From: Tepidiphilus sp. J10
GTDB taxonomy: Bacteria; Pseudomonadota; Gammaproteobacteria; Burkholderiales; Thiobacillaceae
NCBI GenBank assembly: GCA_945897955.1
Contig: CAMDGQ010000013.1
Coordinates: 1 to 63,387, forward strand
Direction: 5' to 3'
Length of the DNA: 63,387 bases
The notes under the pieces were generated by a model. That model saw nothing but the letters and a program-made list of their open reading frames with translations, did no database searches and was not told where the DNA came from. How positions within the stretch are numbered: position 1 is the stretch's first letter; each line of letters opens with the position of its first letter. Position numbers and translations under genes: made by a program. This document shows, piece by piece, positions 30,190 to 40,201 of this stretch.

Positions 30190-30366
30190 ATGGCTGACGA
30201 GCACACGCCCGAAAACATTCGCCGCGAGCACATCGAAGAGGGTATTCGTGATTACACGAATTGCGCCAAATGCCACCGCAATGCCAATGAAGATGACATC
30301 CGAGGCGGGTTCGGGGAGGGCGAAGGCGGCGGCAATAACGGTCGCAACAAGCGCGATGATGATTGA
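30190..30366 (+). CDS. Small protein with one CxxCH motif (hypothetical)
   Basis: 58-aa ORF starting ADEHTPENIRREHIEEGIRD, with CAKCH at about 31-35 and a Gly/Asn/Asp-rich tail. CxxCH resembles a haem-c site, but no signal peptide is present, so haem attachment is unlikely; metal binding is possible. A ribosome-binding site is not obvious. It lies divergently between the ABC-F and CDF genes. Real coding status uncertain. Confidence 0.4.
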   Translation: MADEHTPENIRREHIEEGIRDYTNCAKCHRNANEDDIRGGFGEGEGGGNNGRNKRDDD

Positions 30367-30418
30367 TTGTGTTCACCTTGCCATGGTGCGTTGCGGCTAA
30401 GTTAGGGATACTGCAACG

Positions 30419-31345
30419 ATGCTTCGCCCATCGCTGAAACGTTATGCCTGGTTATCCATCGCCGCAGCGCTTGCCACCATCCTGTTGAAGGGAGTGGCCT
30501 GGAAGATGACCGGTTCGGTCGGGCTCCTGTCCGATGCCATCGAGTCATTCGTGAATCTCGCAGGGGCGCTGATGGCGCTCTGGATGATTACGGTGGCCGA
30601 GCGCCCTGCCGACGACAATCATGCCTACGGACACGGCAAGGCTGAGTATTTCTCCAGCGCTTTCGAGGGTTTCCTGATCCTGCTGGCGGCAATCAGCATT
30701 GGCTATGCCGCGATCGACCGACTGATGAATCCGCAACCAATCGAGGCGGTAGGAATCGGATTGCTGGTTTCCGTGCTGGCCTCCGTGATCAATTTCGCTA
30801 CGGCTCGCACATTGATGGGAGTGGGGCGGACGCACAATTCGATCACTCTGGAAGCCGACGCGCACCACTTGATGACCGATGTCTGGACCTCCGTCGGTGT
30901 CATTTGCGGCGTTGGTCTGGTCTGGTTGTCAGGCTGGCTCTGGCTCGACCCGGTGATTGCGCTGTTGGTCGCGGCCAACATCGTGTGGACCGGCTGGCAG
31001 TTGTTGCATCGTTCGGCCGGCGGCTTGATGGATGTCTCGCTGCCCGAAGCGGATCTGATCGCCATCGAAACCACGCTGGACGGTTACCGCCGACAAGGGC
31101 TGGATTTCCACGCATTGCGGACCCGTCAGGCCGGCGCACGCTGTTTCGTCACACTGCATGTACTGGTGCCTGGCAGCTGGACTGTTCAGCTAGGACATGA
31201 CTGGTGCGAGCGGATCGAGGCAGATATCCGGCGGGCGGTTCACCAAGCCCATGTCACCACGCACCTGGAACCCCAGGAAGACCCGCTTTCACTGGTGGAT
31301 CAGGCCCTGGATCGGCCCGCCGAACCGAATGGAATGCCGCTTTGA
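30419..31345 (+). CDS. Cation diffusion facilitator (FieF/CzcD-like)
   Basis: 308-aa CDF transporter that would export Zn2+, Fe2+ or another divalent metal in exchange for protons. Six hydrophobic segments span about 10-200. Family elements are [16 protein letters not shown] in TM2, the [11 protein letters not shown] loop and [17 protein letters not shown] in TM5 with HxxxD. The cytosolic C-terminal dimer domain follows (about 205-290). TM2 has Asp/Glu where many CDFs have HxxxD, so selectivity may differ. Its stop overlaps the next gene's TTG. Confidence 0.9.
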   Translation: MLRPSLKRYAWLSIAAALATILLKGVAWKMTGSVGLLSDAIESFVNLAGALMALWMITVAERPADDNHAYGHGKAEYFSSAFEGFLILLAAISIGYAAIDRLMNPQPIEAVGIGLLVSVLASVINFATARTLMGVGRTHNSITLEADAHHLMTDVWTSVGVICGVGLVWLSGWLWLDPVIALLVAANIVWTGWQLLHRSAGGLMDVSLPEADLIAIETTLDGYRRQGLDFHALRTRQAGARCFVTLHVLVPGSWTVQLGHDWCERIEADIRRAVHQAHVTTHLEPQEDPLSLVDQALDRPAEPNGMPL

Positions 31346-32304
31346 GCCCACTCCCGGTAACAGTGCGCAAGGAAGCCGAAGATATCCTCGCCTGGCTGCG
31401 AGCCGGGCCGGCGCTGGCCGAGTTGAAGACACGTTTCCCGCAGGAATGGGAGGTGGTATCGGACGAACTCGCCGCCATTTTCGCCAGTGGCAAACCCGAG
31501 CAGCTTCAGACCTATCTCACCGGCCTGGCCGCGCCGGTTGTCGCCCAGCCGAATCGCATCGGAGCACGGCCGAACCAGAACAAACTGGAGGCTGCCGCTG
31601 TCTCCAGGCTGATCCGCCACCGCATGGCCCATCTGGCACTCAAGAGTTATGTCCTGTCCGCTGCCGCCGGGGGCAAGAGCGGCAAGATCCGCTTCAACTG
31701 GCTCAACGGCTTTGTCGCCCAGCGGCTGCTATTCGCTCGCAAACTCGAACGCAAGCCGGTCTCGCAATTCTGGTTCCGCCTTGTCTGGCCGTTGGTCTGG
31801 CAAAAAAGGCTGCTGATGCCGCTGGTCGAGGCCAAGGGCATTTACTGTTTCTACTCGAAGCCACTGATCGAAGCGCTTGCACAATTGATCAGTGGGCGCG
31901 AATGCCTGGAAATTGCTGCCGGCGATGGCACGTTGAGCCGATTTCTGGCCGCCGAGGGTGTCAGGGTCAACGCCACCGACGATTACAGCTGGAAACATGC
32001 GGTGAGTTATCCCGAAACGGTGCTGAAGATGGATGCCGCCCAGGCCTTGAGAAAATTCAAGCCGGCTGTGGTCATCTGTTCCTGGCCACCCGCCAACAAC
32101 GGCTTCGAGTGTCTGATATTCACCACTCCCGGCGTGGAGCTGTACATCGTGATCGGTAGTCGGCACACATTCGCATCTGGAAACTGGGCCGACTATCGCG
32201 CTCAAACCGCCTTCGAACTCAAGGAAGACACTCCTCTGGGCCAAGGCGTTCTGCCGCCCGAATTGGGTGGCACGGTTTATCTTTTCCGCCGGTGCGATGT
32301 GTGA
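31342..32304 (+). CDS. SAM-dependent methyltransferase-like protein
   Basis: About 320 aa if it starts at TTG 31342, overlapping the CDF stop; GTG 31363 is an alternative. The N-terminal 110 residues are helical and basic. The C-terminal half has a methyltransferase motif [18 protein letters not shown], and the downstream VNATDDYSW acidic loop. It ends [11 protein letters not shown]. Substrate unknown. The frame upstream of 31342 is open but lies inside the CDF gene and is not conserved-looking. Translational coupling to the transporter is likely; a joint function is not implied. Confidence 0.72.
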   Translation: MSPLPVTVRKEAEDILAWLRAGPALAELKTRFPQEWEVVSDELAAIFASGKPEQLQTYLTGLAAPVVAQPNRIGARPNQNKLEAAAVSRLIRHRMAHLALKSYVLSAAAGGKSGKIRFNWLNGFVAQRLLFARKLERKPVSQFWFRLVWPLVWQKRLLMPLVEAKGIYCFYSKPLIEALAQLISGRECLEIAAGDGTLSRFLAAEGVRVNATDDYSWKHAVSYPETVLKMDAAQALRKFKPAVVICSWPPANNGFECLIFTTPGVELYIVIGSRHTFASGNWADYRAQTAFELKEDTPLGQGVLPPELGGTVYLFRRCDV

Positions 32305-32389
32305 TGCGCGAAGGATGGGTGAAAAGCCAATCCTGGCAATGGCCACCGATCATCAGCTGACTAAAAAGTGTGAATTCGGCCCAATAACC

Positions 32390-33847
32390 TCACTGCCTGT
32401 TCAACCGCCGCAGCCGCGCCAGCAGCCTTCTTGCCAGTTCACCGAAGATTTCGGTCTGCGTCGGGTGCGGGAAGATGGCTTGGGCGACCTGGGTCAGGGT
32501 CATGCCGCCGGTGACCATCATGACCGCCGCGCCGATCAGGGTATCGGTGTGGTCGGCAAGGAAATGCGCGCCGATGATGCGGCCGCTGGCCTTGTCGGCG
32601 ACCAGTTTGATCATGCCCTGGGTTTCCAGCGTGATCATGGCCTTGGCGTCGATGCTCATCGGCATTCTGGCTTCTGCGGCGTCGATGCCTCGGGCCTTGG
32701 CTTGCGCCATGGACAGGCCGACGAAGCCGGCTTGCGGGCGGCTGAAGGTGACGCCGCAGTCCAGTTCCGGGTGATATTCCAGTGGTTTGCCTAGCAGGTT
32801 ATGGGCGGCGACGCGGCCTTGCGCGGCGGCGGTGTGGGCGAGCATGTAGCCGCCGATGACATCGCCCACCGCGTAGATGTGCGGCGCGCTGGTGCGGCAA
32901 CAGGCATCGGTCTTGATCGCGGCGCCGTCGAGTTCGATGCCGGCGGCAGCCAGATTGAGCGGGGTGGTGTTGGGGCGCTTGCCGGTGGCGATCAATATGT
33001 AGTCGCACAGGTATTCGCCGGGGGCGCCGGCGGCGTCGAGATACTTGATCCGCATGCTGTCCGGCTGGCCGCTGATTTCGAGGATCTTCGCGCCGGTGAC
33101 GATGGGGAATTCGCTGGCCAGGATCGTGCCGAGTTGCTTGGCGATGTCATCCTCGATCTCGGCCAGAATGCGGTCTTTCGCTTCCAGCATCAGCACTTCG
33201 GCGCCGAAGTCGTACCAGATCTGAGCCATTTCAACGCCGATCACGCCACCGCCGATGATGCCCAGCCGACGCGGCGGCGCCGGCAAGGACCAGATGCTGT
33301 CGGAAGTCAGCACACCGCCGCCGGCCATTGCCTCGCGCGCGCCGGGGATCGGCGGCACGAAAGGCGGAGCGCCGGTGGAAATCACCGCCGCGCCGAAGGT
33401 CAATGTCGATTCCGCGCCATTCGGGTCGACGATCTTCAAGGTATGCGCGTCGATGAACGAGGCGAAGCCGTGGCGGCTGACGATCTTGATGCTTTTGTCG
33501 GCCTGCGCGGCGAGTTCGCCGCGTGTTTGCAGGATGCCTTTGCGATGCGCTTCCAGCGTCGCCCAGTCCAGGCTCGGCGATTGCGTGCCGACCACGCCTT
33601 TGTCCGGGTCGTGCGCGCGGTCGCGAATCACATCGGCGGCGTGCCGCCAGGCCTTGGAAGGAATGCAGCCGCGCCAGAGGCATTCGCCGCCGGGCAGGGC
33701 CGCGTTGTTGATCATGACCACCTTGATGCCGTGATCGGCGAGATCGCGCGCGCAATCCTGGCCGCCGGGGCCGCCGCCGATGATCGCGACCTGGGCATCC
33801 CAATCACCGGCGGGGATCGGGCTGGTGGTTTCGATCTGGTCTGTCAT
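32390..33847 (-). CDS. Dihydrolipoyl dehydrogenase-like flavoprotein
   Basis: 485-aa class I pyridine nucleotide-disulfide oxidoreductase. FAD motif VAIIGGGPGGQDCARDLADHG (about 20-40), redox cysteines in GGECLWRGCIPSKAWR, NAD motif LGIIGGGVIGVEMAQIW and the C-terminal active-site His-Glu pair in FPHPTQTEIFGE. ATG 33847 has AAGGAG 6 bp upstream. The redox loop ECLWRGC departs from the usual TCLNVGC, so it may be a variant Lpd or a related reductase instead of the pyruvate dehydrogenase E3. No partner subunits are adjacent. Confidence 0.85.
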   Translation of the reverse strand: MTDQIETTSPIPAGDWDAQVAIIGGGPGGQDCARDLADHGIKVVMINNAALPGGECLWRGCIPSKAWRHAADVIRDRAHDPDKGVVGTQSPSLDWATLEAHRKGILQTRGELAAQADKSIKIVSRHGFASFIDAHTLKIVDPNGAESTLTFGAAVISTGAPPFVPPIPGAREAMAGGGVLTSDSIWSLPAPPRRLGIIGGGVIGVEMAQIWYDFGAEVLMLEAKDRILAEIEDDIAKQLGTILASEFPIVTGAKILEISGQPDSMRIKYLDAAGAPGEYLCDYILIATGKRPNTTPLNLAAAGIELDGAAIKTDACCRTSAPHIYAVGDVIGGYMLAHTAAAQGRVAAHNLLGKPLEYHPELDCGVTFSRPQAGFVGLSMAQAKARGIDAAEARMPMSIDAKAMITLETQGMIKLVADKASGRIIGAHFLADHTDTLIGAAVMMVTGGMTLTQVAQAIFPHPTQTEIFGELARRLLARLRRLNRQ

Positions 33848-33974
33848 GCAATGCTCCTTGGATTGAAGGTGGTGGATGATCATCCGCGCCGCGCCGGGCA
33901 GGCAATAGATGCAGCCTATAGCGAGTATTGAACTTTGAACCTGACGCCAACCATGCTGATGACTGGATTCACTT

Positions 33975-34073
33975 CAAAGGCCCCGGATTACGCTATCGCT
34001 GCATCCGGGCTACGGGCCATGACGCGGTTACGTGAACCCACCGTAGGATGGGCCAAGCGATAGCGGGCCCATC
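33975..34073. repeat. Dispersed REP-like repeats
   Basis: A 42-bp element at 33975-34016 (GGATTACGCTATCGCTGCAT core) is repeated with two mismatches at 61628-61669. A second hairpin, GATGGGCC at 34047-34054 and GGCCCATC at 34066-34073, recurs in shorter form at about 61690-61706. The rest of the 33848-34157 spacer shows nothing else that I can support. Confidence 0.75.
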
Positions 34074-34157
34074 AACGCGCCTGCTTCAACAATAACTCGT
34101 TTGACGTTGATGGCGCGATTTCCTGCAAACTATGGCTTCTCCGCGAGGTACCTCGAC

Positions 34158-35219
34158 ATGAACCGCCATTACCTGATTTTGCTAGCCTTGCCTTTGTTTG
34201 GATGTGTCGAGAAAGCCGCGCCGCCGACAGCTCAAGCGCAGATGGTGCTGGCACATACGGTGCAGGCTGGCGGCGCCGCCGCGCGGACCGAGTATTCCGG
34301 CGAGGTGCGCGCCAGGCATGAAATCAACCTGGCGTTCCGGGTTGGCGGCAAGTTGCTGGCGCGGCAGGTCGATGTCGGCGACCGTGTCAGCGCCGGTCAG
34401 GTGCTGGCGCGGCTCGACGCGGCCGATCTGGCGTTGGCCTCGTCGAGCGCCGAGGCCAATCTGGCCGCCACCGCCGCCGAGCGCGCCTTCGCGCTGGCGG
34501 AAGCGAAACGCTACCGCGATCTGCGCGCGCAACAATTCGTCAGCCAGGCGCTGCTCGACGCCAAGGAAACCGCGCTGAAGGCGGCCGAGGAACGCTATCG
34601 GGCGCTGGCCGCCCAGTCCCATCTGGCCGGCAACCAGCGCGCCTACGGCGAGTTGCGCGCCGACACCAGCGGCGTCGTGGCGGCGGTGCTGGCCGAGGTC
34701 GGCCAGGTGGTCGCGGCCGGGCAGGCGGTAGTGAAAGTGGCGCGCACCGACGAGAAAGAGGTGCTGGTCGCGGTGCCGGAAAACCGGGTCGCGGAGCTGG
34801 CCAGGGCCGGCGAAGTGGCGGTGGCCTTGTGGGCCGCGCCGGACAAGCGTTATCGCGGCCGCGTGCGTGAAGTCGCGCCGCAGGCCGACCCGGTGACGCG
34901 CACCTTCGCCGCGCGGGTGGCGATCCTGAATGCCGATGCCGACGTGCGTCTCGGCCAGACTGCGCGCATCGCACTCAACAGCGCCAGCGGCGATGCGCTA
35001 GTGCTGATTCCGCTCGGCAGCGTGTTTCAGAAAGGCGATCAGCCGGCGGTATGGCTGATCGGTGCGGACGGACGCGTACATTTGCGGCCGGTGAAGGTTG
35101 CCGCCTGGCGCGAGGACGGCGTCGCCGTCAGCGCCGGTCTGGCTGCCGGCGAACGCATCGTCGCCGCCGGCGCGCACAAACTGATCGAGGCCGAAGCGGT
35201 GCGGGTGTCCGTGCCATGA
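34158..35219 (+). CDS. RND efflux periplasmic adaptor lipoprotein
   Basis: 353-aa membrane-fusion protein. The signal ends in a lipobox LPLFGC (Cys16), so it is anchored to a membrane by lipid. The barrel-sandwich/lipoyl region (RVGGKLLARQVDVGDRVSAG, about 56-75) is followed by an alpha-hairpin (about 85-150) and the second lipoyl half, then beta-barrel and membrane-proximal domains. It overlaps the pump gene by 4 bp (ATGA). No outer-membrane channel gene is present, so a TolC encoded elsewhere is expected. Confidence 0.92.
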   Translation: MNRHYLILLALPLFGCVEKAAPPTAQAQMVLAHTVQAGGAAARTEYSGEVRARHEINLAFRVGGKLLARQVDVGDRVSAGQVLARLDAADLALASSSAEANLAATAAERAFALAEAKRYRDLRAQQFVSQALLDAKETALKAAEERYRALAAQSHLAGNQRAYGELRADTSGVVAAVLAEVGQVVAAGQAVVKVARTDEKEVLVAVPENRVAELARAGEVAVALWAAPDKRYRGRVREVAPQADPVTRTFAARVAILNADADVRLGQTARIALNSASGDALVLIPLGSVFQKGDQPAVWLIGADGRVHLRPVKVAAWREDGVAVSAGLAAGERIVAAGAHKLIEAEAVRVSVP

Positions 35220-38200
35220 AATCCTTCAATCTCTCCACCTGGTCGCTGGCGCATCCCAGCCTGGTGGCGTATTTCATGCTGGTGCTGACCGTCGGCGGCA
35301 TTCTGGCCTTTTTCAATCTGGGTCGCTCGGAAGACCCGGATTTCACCATCAAGATCATGGTGGTTCGTACGTTCTGGCCAGGTGCGACAGCGCGCGAAGT
35401 GGAGCAGCAGGTTACTGACCGCATCGAAAGAAAATTGCAGGAACTGCCCAATCTGGACAGCTTGCGCAGTTACTCCAAGCCGGGCGAGTCGCTGGTGTTC
35501 ATCGAGTTGCGCGATTTCACACCGCCGAAGCAGGTGCCGGATCTCTGGTATCAGGTACGCAAGAAGATCAACGATATCCGTCACTTGCTGCCGGCCGGGG
35601 TGCAGGGACCGTTTCCCAACGATGAATTCGGCGACGCCTTCGGCAATGTCTTCGCCTTGACCGGTGATGGCTACACGCTGGCCGAACTGCGCCGCCAGGC
35701 CGACGCCATCGCGTTGCAACTGCGCCGGGTGCCGGACGTGGCCAAGGTCGATCTGATCGGCGTGCAGGACGAGCGCATCTGGATCGAAATGTCGGCCGCC
35801 AAGCTCGCCACACTGGGCCTGGACCCGCGCCTGATCCAGCAGACGCTGCAAGCGCAGAACGCGATGACGCCGGCCGGCTTCGTCGATAGCGACAGCGACC
35901 GCGTCCGCATCCGCGTGACCGGCGGTTTCGACAGCGTCGAGGCGATCCGCGCCATCGGCATCCGCGCCGGCGACAAATTGTTCAAGCTGGGCGACGTCGC
36001 GAAAGTGTGGCGCGGTTACGCCGACCCGGCGCAGCCGCATTTCCGCTGGCAAGGCCGGCCGGCTATCGGCCTGGCGCTGTCGATGACGCGCGGCGGCAAT
36101 GTGATGCGTCTGGGCGAAAAGATTCAGGCCGAAACCGCGCGTTTGCGCGCCGATCTGCCGGCCGGGCTGGAACTGCATCAGGTCGCCGATCAACCGACCG
36201 TGGTGAAACGCAACATCGACGAGTTCATGCGCAGCCTGCTGGAAGCGGTCGCCATCGTGCTGGCGGTGAGCTTTCTGTTCCTCGGCCTGCGCACCGGCCT
36301 GGTGGTGGCGCTGTCGATTCCGGTCGTGCTGGCGGTGACTTTTTTGCTGATGAAGCCGGCCGGGGTCGACCTGCAGCGCATCTCGCTCGGCGCGCTGATC
36401 ATCGCGCTCGGCCTGCTGGTCGACGACGCAATCATCGCGGTGGAAATGATGGTGGTGAAGATGGAGCAGGGCTGGGAGAAGTCGAAGGCGGCGGCGTTCG
36501 CCTATACCTCGACCGCGTTCCCGATGCTGACCGGCACGCTGATCACCGCCGCCGGCTTTCTGCCGGTCGGCTTCGCCAGGAGCGCGGCGGGGGAATACAC
36601 CTTCTCGATCTTCGTCGTGGTCGGCATCGCGTTGCTGACTTCCTGGGTCGCGGCTGTGGTGTTCATCCCCTGGCTGGGCTCGCGCCTGCTGAACCGGGAA
36701 AAACTGATGGCGAAGGCTGCCAAACACGCCGGCGATCCCTACGCCTCGCCGTTTTACCTGCGTTTCAAAGCCTTGGTGAACTGGTGCGTGGCGCATCGCT
36801 GGATCGTCATCGGCCTGACGTTGGCGACCTTCGTGCTGGCACTGGTCGGCTTCAACAAGGGGGTCGAACGGCAGTTCTTCCCCACCACCAACCGCCCGGA
36901 ACTGCTGATCGACCTGTGGCTGCCGCAGGGCGCTTCGATCCAGGCCACGGATATCGAGGTGAAGCGGGTCGAAACGATGCTGGCCAGCGACCCGGAACTG
37001 AAGAACAGGATCAGCCATTACGCGACCTATGTCGGCATGGGCAGCGTGCGCTTCTTCCTGCCGCTGGACCCGCAGACGCCGAACGACAACTTTGCCCAGT
37101 TCGTGCTGATGACCAATGGATTGCCTGAGCGCGAGGCGGTGAAGGCCCGCCTGGAGCAGCGTCTGGCGAAGGAATTCACCGGTTTGCGCGGGCGCGTGCT
37201 GCGCCTGGAAAACGGCCCGCCGGTCGGCTTCCCGGTGCAGTTCCGGGTCAGCGGTCCCGACCCCGACCATCTGCGCGCCATTGCCGGTGAAGTGGCGGCG
37301 ACGATGCGCGCGCATCCGTATGCCAAGGATGTGCATCTGGACTGGAACGAGCGCATCAAGCAGGTGCGCCTGAATGTCGATCAGGACAAGGCGCGCGCGC
37401 TCGGGATCAGTTCCCAGGAGCTGTCGCTGATCGTTAACAACCTGCTCAACGGCATCAATATCACCCAGTTTCGCGAGGGCGACCAGTTGATCGACGTGAT
37501 GGGCCGCGCCGAGGCGGTGGATCGCAAGCGTTTGTCGCAACTCGCCGACTTGCAGGTGCATGTCCGCGACGGCCGTTTCGTGCCGCTGTCGCAGATCGCC
37601 ACGCTGGCGCCGGAACTGGAGGAAGGCCTGATCTGGCGGCGCGACCGCATCCCCACGATCACCGTGCGCTGCGACCTGCGCGAGGGTATCCAGGCGCCCA
37701 CTGTCACCGCCGCGATCAACCTGAAGCTGGGTGCGATCCGCGCCAAACTGCCGCCCGGTTATCAAATCGACATCGGCGGCACGGCGGAAAAATCGGGGCA
37801 CGCGGAGAACTCCATCCGCACCGTCTTCCCGTATGCCATCGTCGTCGTGCTGACCCTGCTGATGATCCAGTTGCAGAGCTTTCAGCGCACCCTGCTGGTG
37901 GTGCTGACCGCGCCGCTCGGCATGATCGGCGTTACCGCCGCGCTGCTGCTGTTCCAGGCGCCGTTCGGCTTCGTCGCGCAACTGGGCGTCATCGCGCTGT
38001 TCGGCATGATCATGCGCAACTCGGTGATTCTGGTCGATCAGATCGAACAGGACATCAAGGCCGGCCACGCCGCCTGGGATGCCATAGTCGGCGCCACCGT
38101 GCGCCGCTTCCGGCCGATCCTGCTGACCGCGCTGGCCGCCATCCTGGCGATGATTCCGCTCACCCGCAGCGTGTTCTGGGGGCCGATGGCCACCGCCATC

Positions 38201-38320
38201 ATGGGCGGCCTGTTCATCGCCACCGTGCTGACTCTGCTCTTCCTGCCAGCGTTGTATGCCGCCTGGTTTCGGGTCAAATGGCAACCCGAAGAGTGTGTGC
38301 AGGCCGGCATAGAAAAGTGA
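35216..38320 (+). CDS. RND-family efflux pump (HAE1-like)
   Basis: 1034-aa inner-membrane resistance-nodulation-division pump with the standard two-fold repeat: TM1, large periplasmic loop, TM2-6, then TM7, second loop and TM8-12. Signatures include the proton-relay acidic pair in IALGLLVDDAIIAVEMM (TM4) and the RSEDPDFTIKIM segment after TM1. The opening and the short first loop resemble the broad multidrug/organic solvent HAE1 class rather than CzcA metal pumps. Substrate unknown. Confidence 0.93.
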   Translation: MKSFNLSTWSLAHPSLVAYFMLVLTVGGILAFFNLGRSEDPDFTIKIMVVRTFWPGATAREVEQQVTDRIERKLQELPNLDSLRSYSKPGESLVFIELRDFTPPKQVPDLWYQVRKKINDIRHLLPAGVQGPFPNDEFGDAFGNVFALTGDGYTLAELRRQADAIALQLRRVPDVAKVDLIGVQDERIWIEMSAAKLATLGLDPRLIQQTLQAQNAMTPAGFVDSDSDRVRIRVTGGFDSVEAIRAIGIRAGDKLFKLGDVAKVWRGYADPAQPHFRWQGRPAIGLALSMTRGGNVMRLGEKIQAETARLRADLPAGLELHQVADQPTVVKRNIDEFMRSLLEAVAIVLAVSFLFLGLRTGLVVALSIPVVLAVTFLLMKPAGVDLQRISLGALIIALGLLVDDAIIAVEMMVVKMEQGWEKSKAAAFAYTSTAFPMLTGTLITAAGFLPVGFARSAAGEYTFSIFVVVGIALLTSWVAAVVFIPWLGSRLLNREKLMAKAAKHAGDPYASPFYLRFKALVNWCVAHRWIVIGLTLATFVLALVGFNKGVERQFFPTTNRPELLIDLWLPQGASIQATDIEVKRVETMLASDPELKNRISHYATYVGMGSVRFFLPLDPQTPNDNFAQFVLMTNGLPEREAVKARLEQRLAKEFTGLRGRVLRLENGPPVGFPVQFRVSGPDPDHLRAIAGEVAATMRAHPYAKDVHLDWNERIKQVRLNVDQDKARALGISSQELSLIVNNLLNGINITQFREGDQLIDVMGRAEAVDRKRLSQLADLQVHVRDGRFVPLSQIATLAPELEEGLIWRRDRIPTITVRCDLREGIQAPTVTAAINLKLGAIRAKLPPGYQIDIGGTAEKSGHAENSIRTVFPYAIVVVLTLLMIQLQSFQRTLLVVLTAPLGMIGVTAALLLFQAPFGFVAQLGVIALFGMIMRNSVILVDQIEQDIKAGHAAWDAIVGATVRRFRPILLTALAAILAMIPLTRSVFWGPMATAIMGGLFIATVLTLLFLPALYAAWFRVKWQPEECVQAGIEK

Positions 38321-38356
38321 ATGCGGCTATATCAGCGCAATACCTCTGCCAAAGAA

Positions 38357-38389
38357 AACGCCCGCAAGGTCGCTGACCTTGCGGGCGTT
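38357..38389 (-). terminator. Intrinsic terminator of the phaA-phaB-phaR-phaP unit
   Basis: On the minus strand, AACGCCCGCAAGGT pairs with ACCTTGCGGGCGTT (14-bp perfect stem, 5-nt loop), followed by TTTTCTTT. It lies just downstream of phaP. Confidence 0.88.
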
Positions 38390-38408
38390 ATTCGAGCGGA
38401 TTAGCGGA

Positions 38409-38780
38409 TCAGGCCGCAGCTTGCAGGCTGGAAGCCTTGGCAGCCTGCTCCTGCGCAACCTTGATGCTTTCCTGCACCAGATTGCCGTACTCCGTGCTGG
38501 ACTCGTTCGCGAAGTCGATGCTGGTACGCACGGCGGTAATGCCACGCTCGCCGCACTCGCGCAGCAGGGCGGTCTGGCCGGCCATCAGATCCTGGTAGCC
38601 TTTGGCCTTGGTCATCAGTTCCATGCCGCGCGCGCTGGCATCCATGAAGAAGGCGGCGAGGTCGGCCTGCTGTTGAAACAGCTTGTCGAACGTGCGCTGG
38701 TTGAGTTCGCCGATCTTGCGGGCGGATTCCATCGCGGTGGCGGTGGACTGTTCGAACATTTCGATGATTTGCTTTTGCAT
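38409..38780 (-). CDS. phaP: Phasin family protein
   Basis: 123-aa phasin, a coat protein of polyhydroxyalkanoate granules. It is almost entirely helical and amphipathic (FEQSTATAMESARKIGELNQ, LFQQQADLAAFFMDASARGM, ESIKVAQEQAAKA). ATG 38780 with AGGAG upstream is chosen. A pair of inverted PhaR-box-like sites lies 39-72 bp upstream, so it is probably repressed by PhaR until polymer accumulates. It is the last gene before a strong terminator. Confidence 0.92.
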   Translation of the reverse strand: MQKQIIEMFEQSTATAMESARKIGELNQRTFDKLFQQQADLAAFFMDASARGMELMTKAKGYQDLMAGQTALLRECGERGITAVRTSIDFANESSTEYGNLVQESIKVAQEQAAKASSLQAAA

Positions 38781-38818
38781 GGTGAATCTCCTGAGGTTGA
38801 AGTTGGGCAATCGGTTCA

Positions 38819-38852
38819 TTTGTGCGGTGCAGCAAATGTTGCAGTGCACAAT
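38819..38852. promoter_or_regulatory. Candidate PhaR operator of phaP (two inverted boxes)
   Basis: TTTGTGCGGTGCA (38819-38831) faces an inverted copy whose complement reads ATTGTGCACTGCA (38840-38852); centres are 21 bp apart. The same box, TTGTGCNNYGCA, occurs twice in the phaA/phaE spacer. PhaR repressors are known to bind TGC/GCA-rich sites in phasin promoters. Confidence 0.65.
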
Positions 38853-38905
38853 ATCGAAGTCGGAGCTTGCCTGTCAACAGGTCATGCAAAGATTTTTTTA
38901 AATAA

Positions 38906-39373
38906 TCAGCTTTTGTTGCCCGGATCTTCTGTATTGCCGGAGCGCTTGTAGAGTGCGTCCATGTCTTGCCAGAAGCCCATGTTCTGCTGGCCGAGTTTCA
39001 TCCAGAACTCCATCGGGTTGCCGCCCCAAACGCCCTGCATCTGTTCGGTGAACATGCGCTGTTGCTTGACGAACAGATCGAGACTTTGATCGAGGAAGGT
39101 GGTGAAGGCTTCCTGTGCGGTGTCGCCATAGAAGCGGATGAAGCGTTCCAGCATGGCGGCAGTGAACAAGGGATTTCCGCCTGCTTCCTGTTCCATGATG
39201 ATTTGAAGCAGGATGGCGCGGGTGATGTCCGCCTCGTTCTGGGAGTCGACCACGCGAAAAGCAACCGCATTCATCACCAGATCCTTGACCTCCGCCAGGG
39301 TGATGTAGCGGCTTTCCTCGGTGTCGTAGAGACGCCGATTCGGATACTTCTTGATCAGGCGTTCATTACTCAT
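38906..39373 (-). CDS. phaR: PHA synthesis repressor PhaR
   Basis: 155-aa regulator with the conserved PhaR N-terminal DNA-binding domain (LIKKYPNRRLYDTEESRYITL, about 5-25). A PHB accumulation regulatory domain follows (about 60-130; QEAFTTFLDQSLDLFVKQQR and WGGNPMEFW). PhaR binds PHA granules and releases phasin promoters as polymer forms. ATG 39373 has GGGAGA upstream. It lies between phaB and phaP in one transcription unit. Confidence 0.95.
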   Translation of the reverse strand: MSNERLIKKYPNRRLYDTEESRYITLAEVKDLVMNAVAFRVVDSQNEADITRAILLQIIMEQEAGGNPLFTAAMLERFIRFYGDTAQEAFTTFLDQSLDLFVKQQRMFTEQMQGVWGGNPMEFWMKLGQQNMGFWQDMDALYKRSGNTEDPGNKS

Positions 39374-39432
39374 GCTCTTCTCCCGGAAAAACGCCGACGG
39401 CGGCGTGTTGGCGCAGCCGTCGGCGGTTGGCA

Positions 39433-40182
39433 TCAGCACATATGCTGACCGCCGTTGGCGGCGATGTTGGCGCCGGTGATGAAAGCGCCGTCCTCGGAAG
39501 CCAGGAAGGTCACCAGTGCGGCGATTTCTTCCGGTTTCCCAAGGCGGCCGACGGGAATCTGCGCGACGATCTGGTTGCGCACTTCTTCAGGAATCGCCAT
39601 CACCATTTCGGTGCCGATATAACCGGGGGAAATGGAATTGACGGTGATGCCCTTCTTCGCCGTTTCCTGCGCCAGCGACATGCTGAAACCATGCATGCCG
39701 GCCTTGGCCGCAGCATAGTTGGTCTGGCCGAACTGGCCTTTCTGGCCGTTGATCGAGGAAATGTTGATGACGCGGCCCCAGCCCTTGTTCAGCATGCCGT
39801 CGATGACCTGCTTGGTGACGTTGAACACGGAAACCAGATTGACGTCGAGCACGGCGTTCCACTGGTCCGGTCCCATCTTGCGGAAGGTGCCGTCCTTGGT
39901 GATGCCGGCGTTGTTGACCAGAACATCGACGCCGCCGAAATCGGCGTTGAGTTTGTCGCCCATCGCCTTGCAGTCATCGAAGCTGGAGACATCGCATTTG
40001 ACCAGCGCCATATCGAAACCGGCCGTCGCCATTTTTGCCTTCCACTCGTTGGCCTGGGCTTCGTCCATATAGGTGGAGACCACCTTGCAGCCGGCTTGCG
40101 CCAGTTTCACGCAGATGGCGCTGCCGATGCCGCCGGTGCCGCCGGTAACCAGGGCTACTTTTCCATTCAAACCATTGCTCAT
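39433..40182 (-). CDS. phaB: Acetoacetyl-CoA reductase
   Basis: 249-aa short-chain dehydrogenase that reduces acetoacetyl-CoA to (R)-3-hydroxybutyryl-CoA with NADPH. Cofactor motif VALVTGGTGGIGSAI (about 8-22), catalytic Ser in NISSINGQKGQFGQ, then Tyr-x3-Lys in NYAAAKAGMHGFS (about 152-164). ATG 40182 is preceded by AGAGGA. Second gene after phaA. Confidence 0.96.
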   Translation of the reverse strand: MSNGLNGKVALVTGGTGGIGSAICVKLAQAGCKVVSTYMDEAQANEWKAKMATAGFDMALVKCDVSSFDDCKAMGDKLNADFGGVDVLVNNAGITKDGTFRKMGPDQWNAVLDVNLVSVFNVTKQVIDGMLNKGWGRVINISSINGQKGQFGQTNYAAAKAGMHGFSMSLAQETAKKGITVNSISPGYIGTEMVMAIPEEVRNQIVAQIPVGRLGKPEEIAALVTFLASEDGAFITGANIAANGGQHMC

Positions 40183-40201
40183 TTTTTCATTCCTCTCTTT
40201 T

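Noticed and set aside
35039..38284. 1081-codon open frame antisense to the RND pump
   Set aside because: It is the shadow of a high-GC coding strand: low-complexity Arg/His/Gln-rich product, while the plus strand has clear RND motifs.
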